48,257 bases of DNA from Oscillibacter sp. (GTDB lineage Bacteria > Bacillota > Clostridia > Oscillospirales > Oscillospiraceae), in the NCBI GenBank assembly GCA_022791135.1, contig JAAVYM010000003.1, positions 1 through 48,257 on the forward strand, given 5' to 3'. A model generated the notes under the pieces. It made no database searches and was not told the origin of the DNA. It worked only from the letters and a program-made list of their open reading frames with translations. Of this stretch, positions 17,391 through 25,619 are shown piece after piece (the first letter of the stretch is position 1; each line of letters begins with the position of its first letter). Both the position numbers and the translations under genes were made by a program.

Positions 17391-20039
17391 ATGCCGATGA
17401 ATATGCTGACGCTGGTGCAGACGGTGGAGGTTTTCTCTGCGTATCTGTTCGTATCGGCGTGGCTGCCGGCATTCGTGTTCGGAAAAAAGCTGAAGGAGCA
17501 CCGGCTGATCGAGCGGTTCGTGATTTACTTTATGATCGGGAACTTTTACATCATCAACCTGGTGTACCTGCTGCAGCTTTTAAAAATTTCATATCCCGTT
17601 ACCCTGGGGCTGGGAACTTTCGTGCCGGCGGTTCTTGGGCGGCTGGTGCTGAACAAGACCCCGGTGCGGCAGATTGTGGAGGACCGGCTGAGCGATCTGA
17701 AAAAAGTAGTCCGGGGTTCCATGGGCCGCCGGACGGCGCTGTTTCGCATTTTTCGCGCGGCGGGGCGGCAGGTGAAGGCGGCGGGCCGTTTTGTGGGCGA
17801 ATTGCTGGTCCACCACGGAATTGACTGCCTGCTGCTGGCGGCCTTTTTGGGAATGCTGCTCTGTCTTCATGGGATCAGCCTGTTCACGGCTTATGGTTAC
17901 AAGGCCTCCGACATCCCTGTGCACAATTTCTGGATCAATGCCATGGGTGAGAACAACATCTTTGTGGCAGGCGTGTACCCCCACGGGTTTCACTGCGTGA
18001 TTTACTATCTGCACGCGCTGTTTGGCTTTGCGACGTTCAACGTCCTCCGGTTGTTCGGCTTTGTAGAGGCCATCATGGTCAACGTGATGCTGCTGCTGTT
18101 TTTGAAACTGTGCTGCAAAAGCAGCTACACGGCCTATGCCGGCGCGTTTCTCTACGCGGGAAGCCGCTATTTTGCGGAGGCGACGTATTCCCGGTTTTAC
18201 GCCGCATTGCCCCAGGAGTTCGGCATGATTTTTATCTTTCCCACGGTGTATTTCGGCTTTGCCTACTTCGAGACAAAGTACCGGGAGCTGGCGGGGAAGG
18301 AGAAGCCCAAGAAGGAGAGAAAGCGTTTCCGCTGGAAAAAGGGGAGTCAATCCCCAAAGACAAAGACGCCGCACCTGGCTCTGGAGACGGCCGCCCAGGT
18401 AGAGGCGCCGGGAGAAGCGGAGGCAGCGGCGGCGTCCCTGACGGAGGCGGCTGCACCATTGGAGGCAGCGGTGCCCCTGGCGGAAGTGGCTGCGCCTCCG
18501 GAGGAGATAACCGTGTCCCAGCCGGAACCGGCGGTCCCTCCGCCGGAGGAAGCGGGAAAGAAGCGGAGGCTGCTCCGCCTTCCGGGACGCCGGAACCGGA
18601 GGGAAAAGAAGGCGCGGGCCAAGCGGCAGTGGCAGAAGACCTATCTGTACTTAGCCGGTTTTGCCATGAGCTTTTCCATGACGCTGACGGTGCACTTTTA
18701 TGGAACCATGGTTGCGGGCATATTCTGCCTGGCTATGGCAATCGGCTATGGCTTCCTCTTTCTTCGGAAAGACTGCTTCCGGGACGTAGTGCTTACCTGC
18801 CTGCTCAGCGTGTTCATTGCGGTGCTGCCCATGGCGGCGGCCTTTGCCGGAGGCACGCCCTTGCAGGGGTCCCTGGGGTGGGGCCTGGGCGTTATTTTCG
18901 GGTCCCAGGAGGAGACGGCGGAAGCGGACGCCGCCCCTGCGGCCCCCGCCGCCGGGACGGCCCCGGCGGCAGAGGCTGCCCCGGTGGAGAAAAAGCCGGA
19001 TCCGCCACCCACCATCGGTGAGCGGCTGGAGGACCTGATAGACGAAATCGAAGACCTGGTGGACGACTTCCGCACAGCCATCTACCGGCCGCTGTACGCG
19101 GCGGTGCTTCGGCTTCCGGAGTCCAAGATCATCAACTGGGTCATCGCCGGCTTTGCGGTGCTGATCGGGGCGGGCATTGCGCTGTTCCTGCTGCGGCAGA
19201 GGTGTTACGGGGCGATGCTGATTTCCTCGGGGCTTTACCTGTTTTTTATGGGCATCATGATGTCGGCCCGGAGCTTTGGGCTTCCGTCCCTGATGGACAC
19301 CAACCGCGGCGGCATTTACTATGCCTACTCCCTGCCGCTGCTGGCGGCGTTTCTGCCGGACGGAGTGCTGGCGCTGGCGTTCTTGCCGTTCCGGCAGAAG
19401 TATTGGAAGTGGGTGCGGAATCTGTTCTCCCTGGCCTTTGTGGCCCTGGTGGTCTGGCATACCTGGTCCATCGGACAGCTCCGTGCGCCCAGGGATACCC
19501 GCGCCCAGGAGATGAATGAGGCCATTGTCTGCATGGAGAACATCATCGAGACGGAAGAGGACTTCACCTGGACGGTGGTCTCGGCCAACGATGAGCTTCG
19601 CATGGGCACGGACTACGGCTACCATTACGAGACCATCACCTTCCTGGAGGATATGGAGGGCGGGGACAACTGGTCCAGAATCCGCATCCGCATCCCAACG
19701 CCGGTGGTTTACATTTTTGTTGAGAAAATCCCCCTGGATTATTTCGAGCATTACGAAGGAAGTGGGCAGTCCGTCTCGGAGGAGGGTGCGGCCCGCGCCC
19801 TGCCGCGGAACTCCGGTATCAGCATGTACCAAGGGGAGAAGCGGTGGATTTTGATGTCCCGGATGTATTACTGGGCGCAGGAGTTCCAGCGGCTGTATCC
19901 CAATGAACTGGACGTCTATCTGGAGACGGAACAATTCATCTGCTACCGGATTGAACAGAACATGTACCGCCTCTATGATTTCGCCATTGACTACGACTAC
20001 AACACCCGGGATTACACTGCGGCGGAGGAAAGCGCATGA
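17391..20039 (+). CDS. Large polytopic membrane protein of the Pel-type operon, GT-C-like
   Basis: I do not recognise this 882-residue protein. It has three N-terminal membrane helices, a short basic loop and a cluster of helices to about residue 305. A ~125-residue cytoplasmic linker rich in Ala, Pro, Glu and Lys (about 310-425) comes next. More helices, a second Ala/Pro-rich loop (about 505-540) and a final soluble domain of ~170 residues follow. After the fourth helix it has GYKASDIPVHNFWIN, an acidic extracellular loop reminiscent of GT-C glycosyltransferases; this is a suggestion only. ATG 17391 follows GGCAGG; an in-frame GTG at 17382 is possible. Its stop overlaps the next start (ATGA). 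It may replace Gram-negative PelB/PelC functions or add a sugar outside the cell. Confidence 0.7.
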   Translation: MPMNMLTLVQTVEVFSAYLFVSAWLPAFVFGKKLKEHRLIERFVIYFMIGNFYIINLVYLLQLLKISYPVTLGLGTFVPAVLGRLVLNKTPVRQIVEDRLSDLKKVVRGSMGRRTALFRIFRAAGRQVKAAGRFVGELLVHHGIDCLLLAAFLGMLLCLHGISLFTAYGYKASDIPVHNFWINAMGENNIFVAGVYPHGFHCVIYYLHALFGFATFNVLRLFGFVEAIMVNVMLLLFLKLCCKSSYTAYAGAFLYAGSRYFAEATYSRFYAALPQEFGMIFIFPTVYFGFAYFETKYRELAGKEKPKKERKRFRWKKGSQSPKTKTPHLALETAAQVEAPGEAEAAAASLTEAAAPLEAAVPLAEVAAPPEEITVSQPEPAVPPPEEAGKKRRLLRLPGRRNRREKKARAKRQWQKTYLYLAGFAMSFSMTLTVHFYGTMVAGIFCLAMAIGYGFLFLRKDCFRDVVLTCLLSVFIAVLPMAAAFAGGTPLQGSLGWGLGVIFGSQEETAEADAAPAAPAAGTAPAAEAAPVEKKPDPPPTIGERLEDLIDEIEDLVDDFRTAIYRPLYAAVLRLPESKIINWVIAGFAVLIGAGIALFLLRQRCYGAMLISSGLYLFFMGIMMSARSFGLPSLMDTNRGGIYYAYSLPLLAAFLPDGVLALAFLPFRQKYWKWVRNLFSLAFVALVVWHTWSIGQLRAPRDTRAQEMNEAIVCMENIIETEEDFTWTVVSANDELRMGTDYGYHYETITFLEDMEGGDNWSRIRIRIPTPVVYIFVEKIPLDYFEHYEGSGQSVSEEGAARALPRNSGISMYQGEKRWILMSRMYYWAQEFQRLYPNELDVYLETEQFICYRIEQNMYRLYDFAIDYDYNTRDYTAAEESA

Positions 20040-21907
20040 AAGAGCGCATGATCACCCATAGGAAATATTTCAGCATTGTAACCATGATGGTCGTGCTGCT
20101 GTTCATGTTCATGTTTACCCAGGTGGCAAAGGAGAACATCAGCGGTTATACGATTAACGCCTACGCGGCGGAAAAGCCGGTCTCCGGAGGCGGCCGGTGG
20201 ATGCCCCGCCAGGGCGGAAGCGGCCCTGGAACGGAGGGGGAACCCTCCGTGGAGGACGGAGGGTTTATCCTGTTGTTTGGAGACAAGGAGAGCGCCGTCG
20301 GCAATATAGTCCAGCAGTGGTGCCTCTATACAAAGCGGGAACTGGTGACCCGCGGCAGCGTGGCCGGGTACGCGCCGGAATCCGGAAAACTGCCGGAGAT
20401 GGTGCTGGTGGACTCCGCCGTGGTGGACTACGGCCGGGACCTGAAGACCCTGACCGGCTTGGCGGATCGGGGAATCCATCTGGTGTTTTGCACCCTGCCG
20501 GACGTCTCGGTGATCCGGGCACAGCGGGACCTTCGGAAGCTGCTGGGCATTCAGTATGTGCGGGCCGACGAGGTGGAGGTAGAAGGGGTTCACCTGTTTG
20601 AGGATTTTTTCCTGGGCGGGAGCTATATGTACATAGTGGCCTCGGAGGAGGATGAAAAACGGCAGGATTTGGACCTGACGATGCCTTGGTATGTGACGCT
20701 GACCGGCACCAAGACCTATATGGTGGGAATGCTGAATGAGGTGCTGCGGGACGAAGTCGCCAAGAACGAGTATTTCCCCGGCATTATCTGGCGCAACAGC
20801 TATGGGGAGGCCATGGTCTTCGCCGTAAATGGGGATTATATGTCCGATCTGACCGGCATCGGCATCCTGAGCGCCATAGTCTATGAGACGAAGGACTACG
20901 ATATCTATCCCATCATCAACGCGCAGAACCTGGTGATCACGGACTATCCCAACTTTTCCGATGAAAACACCCAAGTGATAGAGGATGTTTACAGCCGGAC
21001 GCCCCGGGTAGTGCAGCAGGATATCTTCTGGCCGACGCTGCTGTCCGTGCTGCGCCGGGGCGGCTGGAAGCTAACCAGCTTCATAACCCCCCAGTATGAC
21101 TACCAAGATGAGATTGAGCCGGTTGCGGACAACCTGGTCTTCTACCTCCAGCAGTTTAAGGAGGCCGGGGCCGAGGCGGGCATCTCCCTGCGGCACGGGG
21201 AGGAGGTGTCCCTGCCGGAAAAGGCCCGGCGGGACGGGGAGTTCTACCGCTCCCTGGACAACGACTACATCTACAGCGCCGCCTATATCAAGACAGAGGA
21301 ATTTTCGGAGTTGGAGGGGCTGGCGGATGTGGAGTTTACGGAAAATCTCCGGACCATCACCTGCGAATACGACCCGGAGGATCATCTGGTGTTCTATTAC
21401 AGCGACGGCGTCACCGGGCAGGGCATCGTCAGCGACGCGCGGCTCCAGACCTATACGGAGAACGTGCGGCTCAGAAGCCTGGAGACGGCGCTGGGCTATT
21501 GCAATGTGAAGATTGACATGCACGATGTGCTCTGGCCGGAGAGCGACGACACGCATTGGGAGAGAGTGTACGAAAGCGTGGCCAGCAACCTGGACACCTG
21601 GTGGAAGCCCTTCGGGAGCTTTACCAAGACGACGCTGACACAAAGCGACACCCGGCTGCGCACATTTTTGAACCTGGATTATGCAACGGGCCGGGAGAAA
21701 GACCGTGTGCGCCTGGAGGTGGAGGGTCTGGAGGGAGAGGCGTGGTTTCTCCTGCGTACCCATGGAGAGGGCGTCGCGGAGATAACCGGCGCGGAGTGCC
21801 AGGAAGTGGAGCGGGACGCCTACCTGCTCCGGGTGACAGAGCCGCAGGTAGAGATCCAGCTTGAGAAAAACCGGGGAATTTTAAAGTATACGATGTCGCG
21901 TGATTGA
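20036..21907 (+). CDS. Membrane-anchored PelA-like protein (DUF2194/polysaccharide-deacetylase-like)
   Basis: This 623-residue protein has one N-terminal signal-anchor (about residues 10-30) and an otherwise extracellular body. An alpha/beta domain (about 75-220) precedes a PelA-type deacetylase-like region with VFAVNGDYMSDLTG. Its NGD (residues 265-267) fits the metal-binding aspartate motif of Pel deacetylases. The second metal motif, a HxxxH pair, is not visible in the following 150 residues, where FSDENTQVIEDVYS occurs instead. In Gram-positive Pel clusters the deacetylase domain stands alone on the membrane, which fits this layout. It could be a divergent deacetylase or a non-catalytic polymer-handling protein. 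Start and upstream stop overlap as ATGA. Confidence 0.7.
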   Translation: MKERMITHRKYFSIVTMMVVLLFMFMFTQVAKENISGYTINAYAAEKPVSGGGRWMPRQGGSGPGTEGEPSVEDGGFILLFGDKESAVGNIVQQWCLYTKRELVTRGSVAGYAPESGKLPEMVLVDSAVVDYGRDLKTLTGLADRGIHLVFCTLPDVSVIRAQRDLRKLLGIQYVRADEVEVEGVHLFEDFFLGGSYMYIVASEEDEKRQDLDLTMPWYVTLTGTKTYMVGMLNEVLRDEVAKNEYFPGIIWRNSYGEAMVFAVNGDYMSDLTGIGILSAIVYETKDYDIYPIINAQNLVITDYPNFSDENTQVIEDVYSRTPRVVQQDIFWPTLLSVLRRGGWKLTSFITPQYDYQDEIEPVADNLVFYLQQFKEAGAEAGISLRHGEEVSLPEKARRDGEFYRSLDNDYIYSAAYIKTEEFSELEGLADVEFTENLRTITCEYDPEDHLVFYYSDGVTGQGIVSDARLQTYTENVRLRSLETALGYCNVKIDMHDVLWPESDDTHWERVYESVASNLDTWWKPFGSFTKTTLTQSDTRLRTFLNLDYATGREKDRVRLEVEGLEGEAWFLLRTHGEGVAEITGAECQEVERDAYLLRVTEPQVEIQLEKNRGILKYTMSRD

Positions 21908-21921
21908 GGGAGGAAACGGCT

Positions 21922-22401
21922 ATGGATGGGAGCATGGGACTGTGTGTAGGGATGATTTTGACGGGAGTGGTTCTTCTGGGCGCGACCTTGTCCTCTCTGG
22001 CGAGGCGGAGGATGGCGGATTCCTTTGTGCTCACCTGGGGGCTGATCAGCATGATTATGATTCTCGCCGGGCTTTTTCTGCATCCTGCGGAACTCAATCG
22101 CTATATCAGTGCCATGGGAATGCTTTTGGTGGCGGCGGTGGGGTTCTGCATGGTATTCGGTACATATTATATGAGCATACGGGTATCGGAGCTGATGCGC
22201 CGGAACCTGGAGCTGACCATGCAGGTGACCTTGCTTTGGCAGGAGCTGGAGACGCTGGAGACAAGTGTGGAAGAACGAATTTCCGAGGAGGGGGCGCTGT
22301 GGAATGAAGAAGGTGCTGGTGGTTATCAACACGCTGGGGCGGGCCGGAGCGGAGACCGCGCTGCTGGAGCTGCTCCGGCACATGGACCCAAAGCGGTATG
22401 A
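21922..22401 (+). CDS. DUF2304-type small membrane protein
   Basis: This 159-residue protein has three membrane helices and then a short amphipathic helix ending in LELTMQVTLLWQELE. That is the usual layout of DUF2304, a family commonly encoded next to GT2 glycosyltransferases, as here. GGGAGGAA at 21908-21915 supports ATG 21922. The last 33 codons overlap the following glycosyltransferase gene in another frame. The residues there (GAGGYQHAGAGRSGDRAAG) look like out-of-frame sequence rather than a conserved tail, so the original stop may have been lost. It probably works with the GT2 at 23525 in handling a lipid-linked sugar; this is inferred from neighbours. Confidence 0.65.
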   Translation: MDGSMGLCVGMILTGVVLLGATLSSLARRRMADSFVLTWGLISMIMILAGLFLHPAELNRYISAMGMLLVAAVGFCMVFGTYYMSIRVSELMRRNLELTMQVTLLWQELETLETSVEERISEEGALWNEEGAGGYQHAGAGRSGDRAAGAAPAHGPKAV

Positions 22402-23518
22402 GGTGTCGCTCTACGTGCTGATGAACCAGGGAGAGATGGCCAGGGAGCTGCCGGGGCATGTCCATCTAGTGAACCGGCGGTATTCGGAGTGCTCCGTGCT
22501 GAACCGGCAGGGACAACGGCGCATGGCGGGGCAGGTCCTCCGGGCCATGGCGGTCCGGGGAACGGCGCTGCGGCTGTCCCCTTATCTGTGCGGGAACCTG
22601 GCGCAGATGCTGCGCCGGCGGGACGTGCGGATGGATAAGCTGCTGTGGCGGGTGCTGTCGGACGGAGGACAGCAGTTGGAGGAGCGGTACGATTTGGCCG
22701 TGTCCTTCCTGGAGGGCGGCTCTGCGTACTACGTGGCGGACCATGTCCGGGCGGCGAAAAAGGCGGCTTTTATCCATGTGGACTATGAACAGGCTGGCTA
22801 CACGCGGACTCTGGACCGGGACTGCTATTTGGAATACGACCGGATCTTCCCGGTTTCCGACGAGGTCAAGGCGGCGTTTTTGAAGGCGTACCCGGAGTGC
22901 GCGGACCGGACGGAGGTCTTCCACAACATCCTCAACCGGGAGAAAATACTCCGCCAGGCCATGCTCCCCGGCGGATTTTCGGACGGTTTCGAGGAGCTGC
23001 GGCTGCTGACGATGGGCAGGCTGACCCGGCAGAAGGCGCTGGAGGTCTCCATTGAAGCGATGCGGCTTTTGAAGGATGCGGGGGAGGCGGTGCGCTGGTA
23101 CGTGCTGGGTGAAGGGGACCAGAGGGCCTTCCTGGAAGAGCGGGTGCGGGCGCTGGGGCTGGAGGCGGACTTTTTGCTTCCCGGTTCGGTGAGCAACCCC
23201 TATCCCTATCTGCGCCAGGCGGACGTCTATGTCCACGCCAGCCGCTTTGAGGGAAAGAGCATCGCCATTCAGGAGGCGCAGGTGCTGGGGAAGGCCATCG
23301 TGGTCTCGGATTGCAGCGGCAACCGGGAGCAGGTGGAACCCGGCAAGGACGGATTGATGTGCGATTTGACGCCGGAGGCGGTGTGCCGGGAGATCCAGAA
23401 GCTTTTGCGGGACGAGGAGCTGCGGGCGCGCCTGGGCGCGGCGGCCGCCCTCCGGCCCCAGACAGACGAGACGGAAATCGGCAAGCTGCTGTCTTTGATA
23501 GACGAAGGGAGAGGATAA
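22304..23518 (+). CDS. GT4-type glycosyltransferase
   Basis: This 404-residue GT-B fold enzyme opens with KKVLVVINTLGRAGAE, a classic donor-lobe start with the glycine-rich loop. The C-terminal lobe has TMGRLTRQKALEVSIEAM and the EX7E nucleotide-sugar motif in FEGKSIAIQE, near residue 325. There is no membrane segment. It probably adds one sugar to a lipid-linked repeat unit or branch. The start lies 98 bases inside the DUF2304 gene but has its own GAGGAGGGGG site (22285-22294), implying translational coupling. Acceptor and sugar cannot be read from sequence. Confidence 0.85.
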   Translation: MKKVLVVINTLGRAGAETALLELLRHMDPKRYEVSLYVLMNQGEMARELPGHVHLVNRRYSECSVLNRQGQRRMAGQVLRAMAVRGTALRLSPYLCGNLAQMLRRRDVRMDKLLWRVLSDGGQQLEERYDLAVSFLEGGSAYYVADHVRAAKKAAFIHVDYEQAGYTRTLDRDCYLEYDRIFPVSDEVKAAFLKAYPECADRTEVFHNILNREKILRQAMLPGGFSDGFEELRLLTMGRLTRQKALEVSIEAMRLLKDAGEAVRWYVLGEGDQRAFLEERVRALGLEADFLLPGSVSNPYPYLRQADVYVHASRFEGKSIAIQEAQVLGKAIVVSDCSGNREQVEPGKDGLMCDLTPEAVCREIQKLLRDEELRARLGAAAALRPQTDETEIGKLLSLIDEGRG

Positions 23519-23524
23519 TGCGCC

Positions 23525-24292
23525 ATGGCTGAAAGGGGACTTCTGATTATCATCCCGGCGTATAATGAGGAGCAAAACATCGGCGCATTTTTGCAGGAGC
23601 TGCGCCGGCTGGAAGAGGCGGATGTTCTCGTCATCGACGACGCCTCTACGGACCGCACGGCGGAGATTGCAAAGAGCATGGGCTGCGCCGTGGTGACGAA
23701 CATCTACAACCTGGGCTATGGCAGCGGGCTGCAGATTGGCTATAAGTACGCGGTGAAGATGGGCTATGACTATGTAATCCAGATGGACGCAGACGGGCAG
23801 CACGACGTCTGCAATGTGAGAAGGCTGTATGAGGAGCTTTTGAAGCGGGACGGGGAGGGAAAGCAGCTGGATATTGTGCTGGGTTCCCGGTTTTTGGACG
23901 GCAGCGTCACATATCCGATTTCCCTGGCAAAGAAAATCGGTTATCAGATTTTCCGGCTGCTGATACGCCTGGGTGCCGGGCGGAAGATCCTGGATCCCAC
24001 CACCGGACTCCAGGGACTCAGCCGCAGGGCCTTCACCTTCTACGCGCAGTACAACCACTTCGACGACAAGTACCCGGATGCGAACATGCTGATGCAGATG
24101 CTGCTGCTGGGCTTCCGGGTAAAGGAGATTCCGGCGGTGATGCATCCGCGGACCGTGGGCGTCAGCATGCACTCCGGGCTGCGGCCGGTGGCCTACATGT
24201 TCCGCATGACCTTTTCCCTGATAGCGGTATGGGTGCGGATCAAGCTGTTTCACATGGATGTGGGGGGATTGGATGAGAATCCCGTTTTTTAG
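23525..24292 (+). CDS. GT2 glycosyltransferase, polyprenyl-phosphate sugar transferase type
   Basis: This 255-residue GT-A enzyme resembles dolichyl/polyprenyl-phosphate sugar synthases. It begins LLIIIPAYNEEQNIG, has LVIDDASTDRT, NIYNLGYGSGLQIGYKYA and the metal motif QMDADGQHD (DxD near residue 90). The C-terminal part is only weakly hydrophobic, so it is likely membrane-associated rather than integral. The usual role is charging undecaprenyl phosphate with a sugar that is flipped and used outside the cell. That fits the DUF2304 protein two genes upstream and the putative GT-C-like membrane protein further up. It starts six bases after the previous stop. Confidence 0.85.
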   Translation: MAERGLLIIIPAYNEEQNIGAFLQELRRLEEADVLVIDDASTDRTAEIAKSMGCAVVTNIYNLGYGSGLQIGYKYAVKMGYDYVIQMDADGQHDVCNVRRLYEELLKRDGEGKQLDIVLGSRFLDGSVTYPISLAKKIGYQIFRLLIRLGAGRKILDPTTGLQGLSRRAFTFYAQYNHFDDKYPDANMLMQMLLLGFRVKEIPAVMHPRTVGVSMHSGLRPVAYMFRMTFSLIAVWVRIKLFHMDVGGLDENPVF

Positions 24293-25592
24293 GACCGGGG
24301 GAAGGCAGAGCCGCTTTCACCCGGCGGAGCTGGCAGAGAGCACGGAACCCCTTTCCAATCCGGCCAGGGGCTGGTATCAAATTCACACCTTTCTCATTGA
24401 AGAGGAACCGGACCTGGAGAAGCAGTGCTGGTGCCTGAACCCGGCGGACACGCTGGCGCTGGTGCTGATCAATATCGGGAGCTATAAGACCCGGGACCTG
24501 GACGAGGAGGCCCTGGAGCGGATACGGCGCATCCTGCGTTTTTTTGCCCAGCAGGGGCGGGACTGCATTTTGCGGGTGGTCTATGACCACGAGGGGCGTG
24601 CGCCGGAGCGGGAACCCTTTTTCTTTGCCCAGGTGCGCAAGCATTTGCAGCAGGTGCTGGAGACCGTGGAACCCTTTTCTTCCTCGGTGTTTGTGTTCCA
24701 GGGGATGCTGGTGGGGAACTGGGGGGAGATGCACACTTCCCGCTTTCTCAGCAAAGAGCGCCTGGGGCAGATGGCGGAGGTCCTCCGGGCCAACCGGATG
24801 GAGGACACCTGGCTGGCGGTCCGGCGGCCGGTTCAGTGGCGGATCCTGCACCGGGACCAGGAGGGGAGGGAGGAGCCGGTCTGCTCCGATGGAATCGGGC
24901 TGTTTGACGACGGCATGTTTGGCTCCTGGGACCACCTGGGCACCTTCGGCACGAAGGGCCGGGAAGGCGTTCCCTGGGACTCCCCCTGGCGCCGGGAGGA
25001 TGAGCTGGCGTTTGAAAACGCCCTCAGCCGCCAGGCGCCCAACGGCGGCGAGGCCGTGTACGGCGGGGGCTACATCCATGAGCTGACGCCCGGGGACGTG
25101 GTGTCCGTTTTACGGAGCATGCAGGTCACCTATCTAAACCGGGACCACGACCCCCGGCTGCTGGACGTCTGGAGAGGATGGCGCTGCCCGGACCGGGGTG
25201 TGTGGGCGGGCGCGAGCCTGCTGGACTATGTCGGGGCGCATTTGGGCTACCGGCTGCTGGTTCGAAGCGCCCGGGCGTCGCAGACCCGGCGGGAGGGCGT
25301 CTTGCTTCTGGAGGCGGAGGTGGAGAACACCGGCTTCGCGCCGGTCTACCAGGAGGGGCAGATTGTCCTGGAGTATACGGACCGGGAGGGCGCATCCCGG
25401 CAGTTGGTTTTGGACGGCGGCCTGCGGGGATGGCAGAGCGGGGAGACCCGGCGCTGCTGCGGCGAGATTGTGCCGGGAGAAGGCCCGGTATTGCTGCGGG
25501 CGGAGAGATGCCGGGACGGCGCGCCGGTCCGCTTTGCCAACGTCTGCGGGGAGGACGGGAAGGTTCTGCTGGGCAGAGTGCTGAACCCATAG
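24273..25592 (+). CDS. DUF4874/DUF4832 protein, cytoplasmic paralog
   Basis: This 439-residue protein matches the DUF4874-DUF4832 pair found in polysaccharide clusters, thought to be a TIM-barrel plus beta-sandwich like a glycoside hydrolase. Family landmarks are LSNPARGWYQIH, VGNWGEMHTSRFLS, LAVRRPVQWR, GLFDDGMFGS, NGGEAVYGG and VTYLNRDHD, with a C-terminal NTGFAPVYQEG sandwich. No signal peptide or anchor precedes it. ATG 24273 is chosen because GGGGGGA lies five bases upstream; it overlaps the GT2 gene by 20 bases. An ATG at 24258 is the alternative. It is clearly related to the next gene, with the same motifs in the same order. Confidence 0.75.
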   Translation: MRIPFFRTGGRQSRFHPAELAESTEPLSNPARGWYQIHTFLIEEEPDLEKQCWCLNPADTLALVLINIGSYKTRDLDEEALERIRRILRFFAQQGRDCILRVVYDHEGRAPEREPFFFAQVRKHLQQVLETVEPFSSSVFVFQGMLVGNWGEMHTSRFLSKERLGQMAEVLRANRMEDTWLAVRRPVQWRILHRDQEGREEPVCSDGIGLFDDGMFGSWDHLGTFGTKGREGVPWDSPWRREDELAFENALSRQAPNGGEAVYGGGYIHELTPGDVVSVLRSMQVTYLNRDHDPRLLDVWRGWRCPDRGVWAGASLLDYVGAHLGYRLLVRSARASQTRREGVLLLEAEVENTGFAPVYQEGQIVLEYTDREGASRQLVLDGGLRGWQSGETRRCCGEIVPGEGPVLLRAERCRDGAPVRFANVCGEDGKVLLGRVLNP

Positions 25593-25619
25593 AATCCACA
25601 GGGTTGAAGGAGAACAACG

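Noticed and set aside
22466-24253. 595-codon minus-strand open frame
   Set aside because: Antisense to two clear glycosyltransferase genes; His/Gln/Pro/Arg-rich composition typical of a shadow frame.
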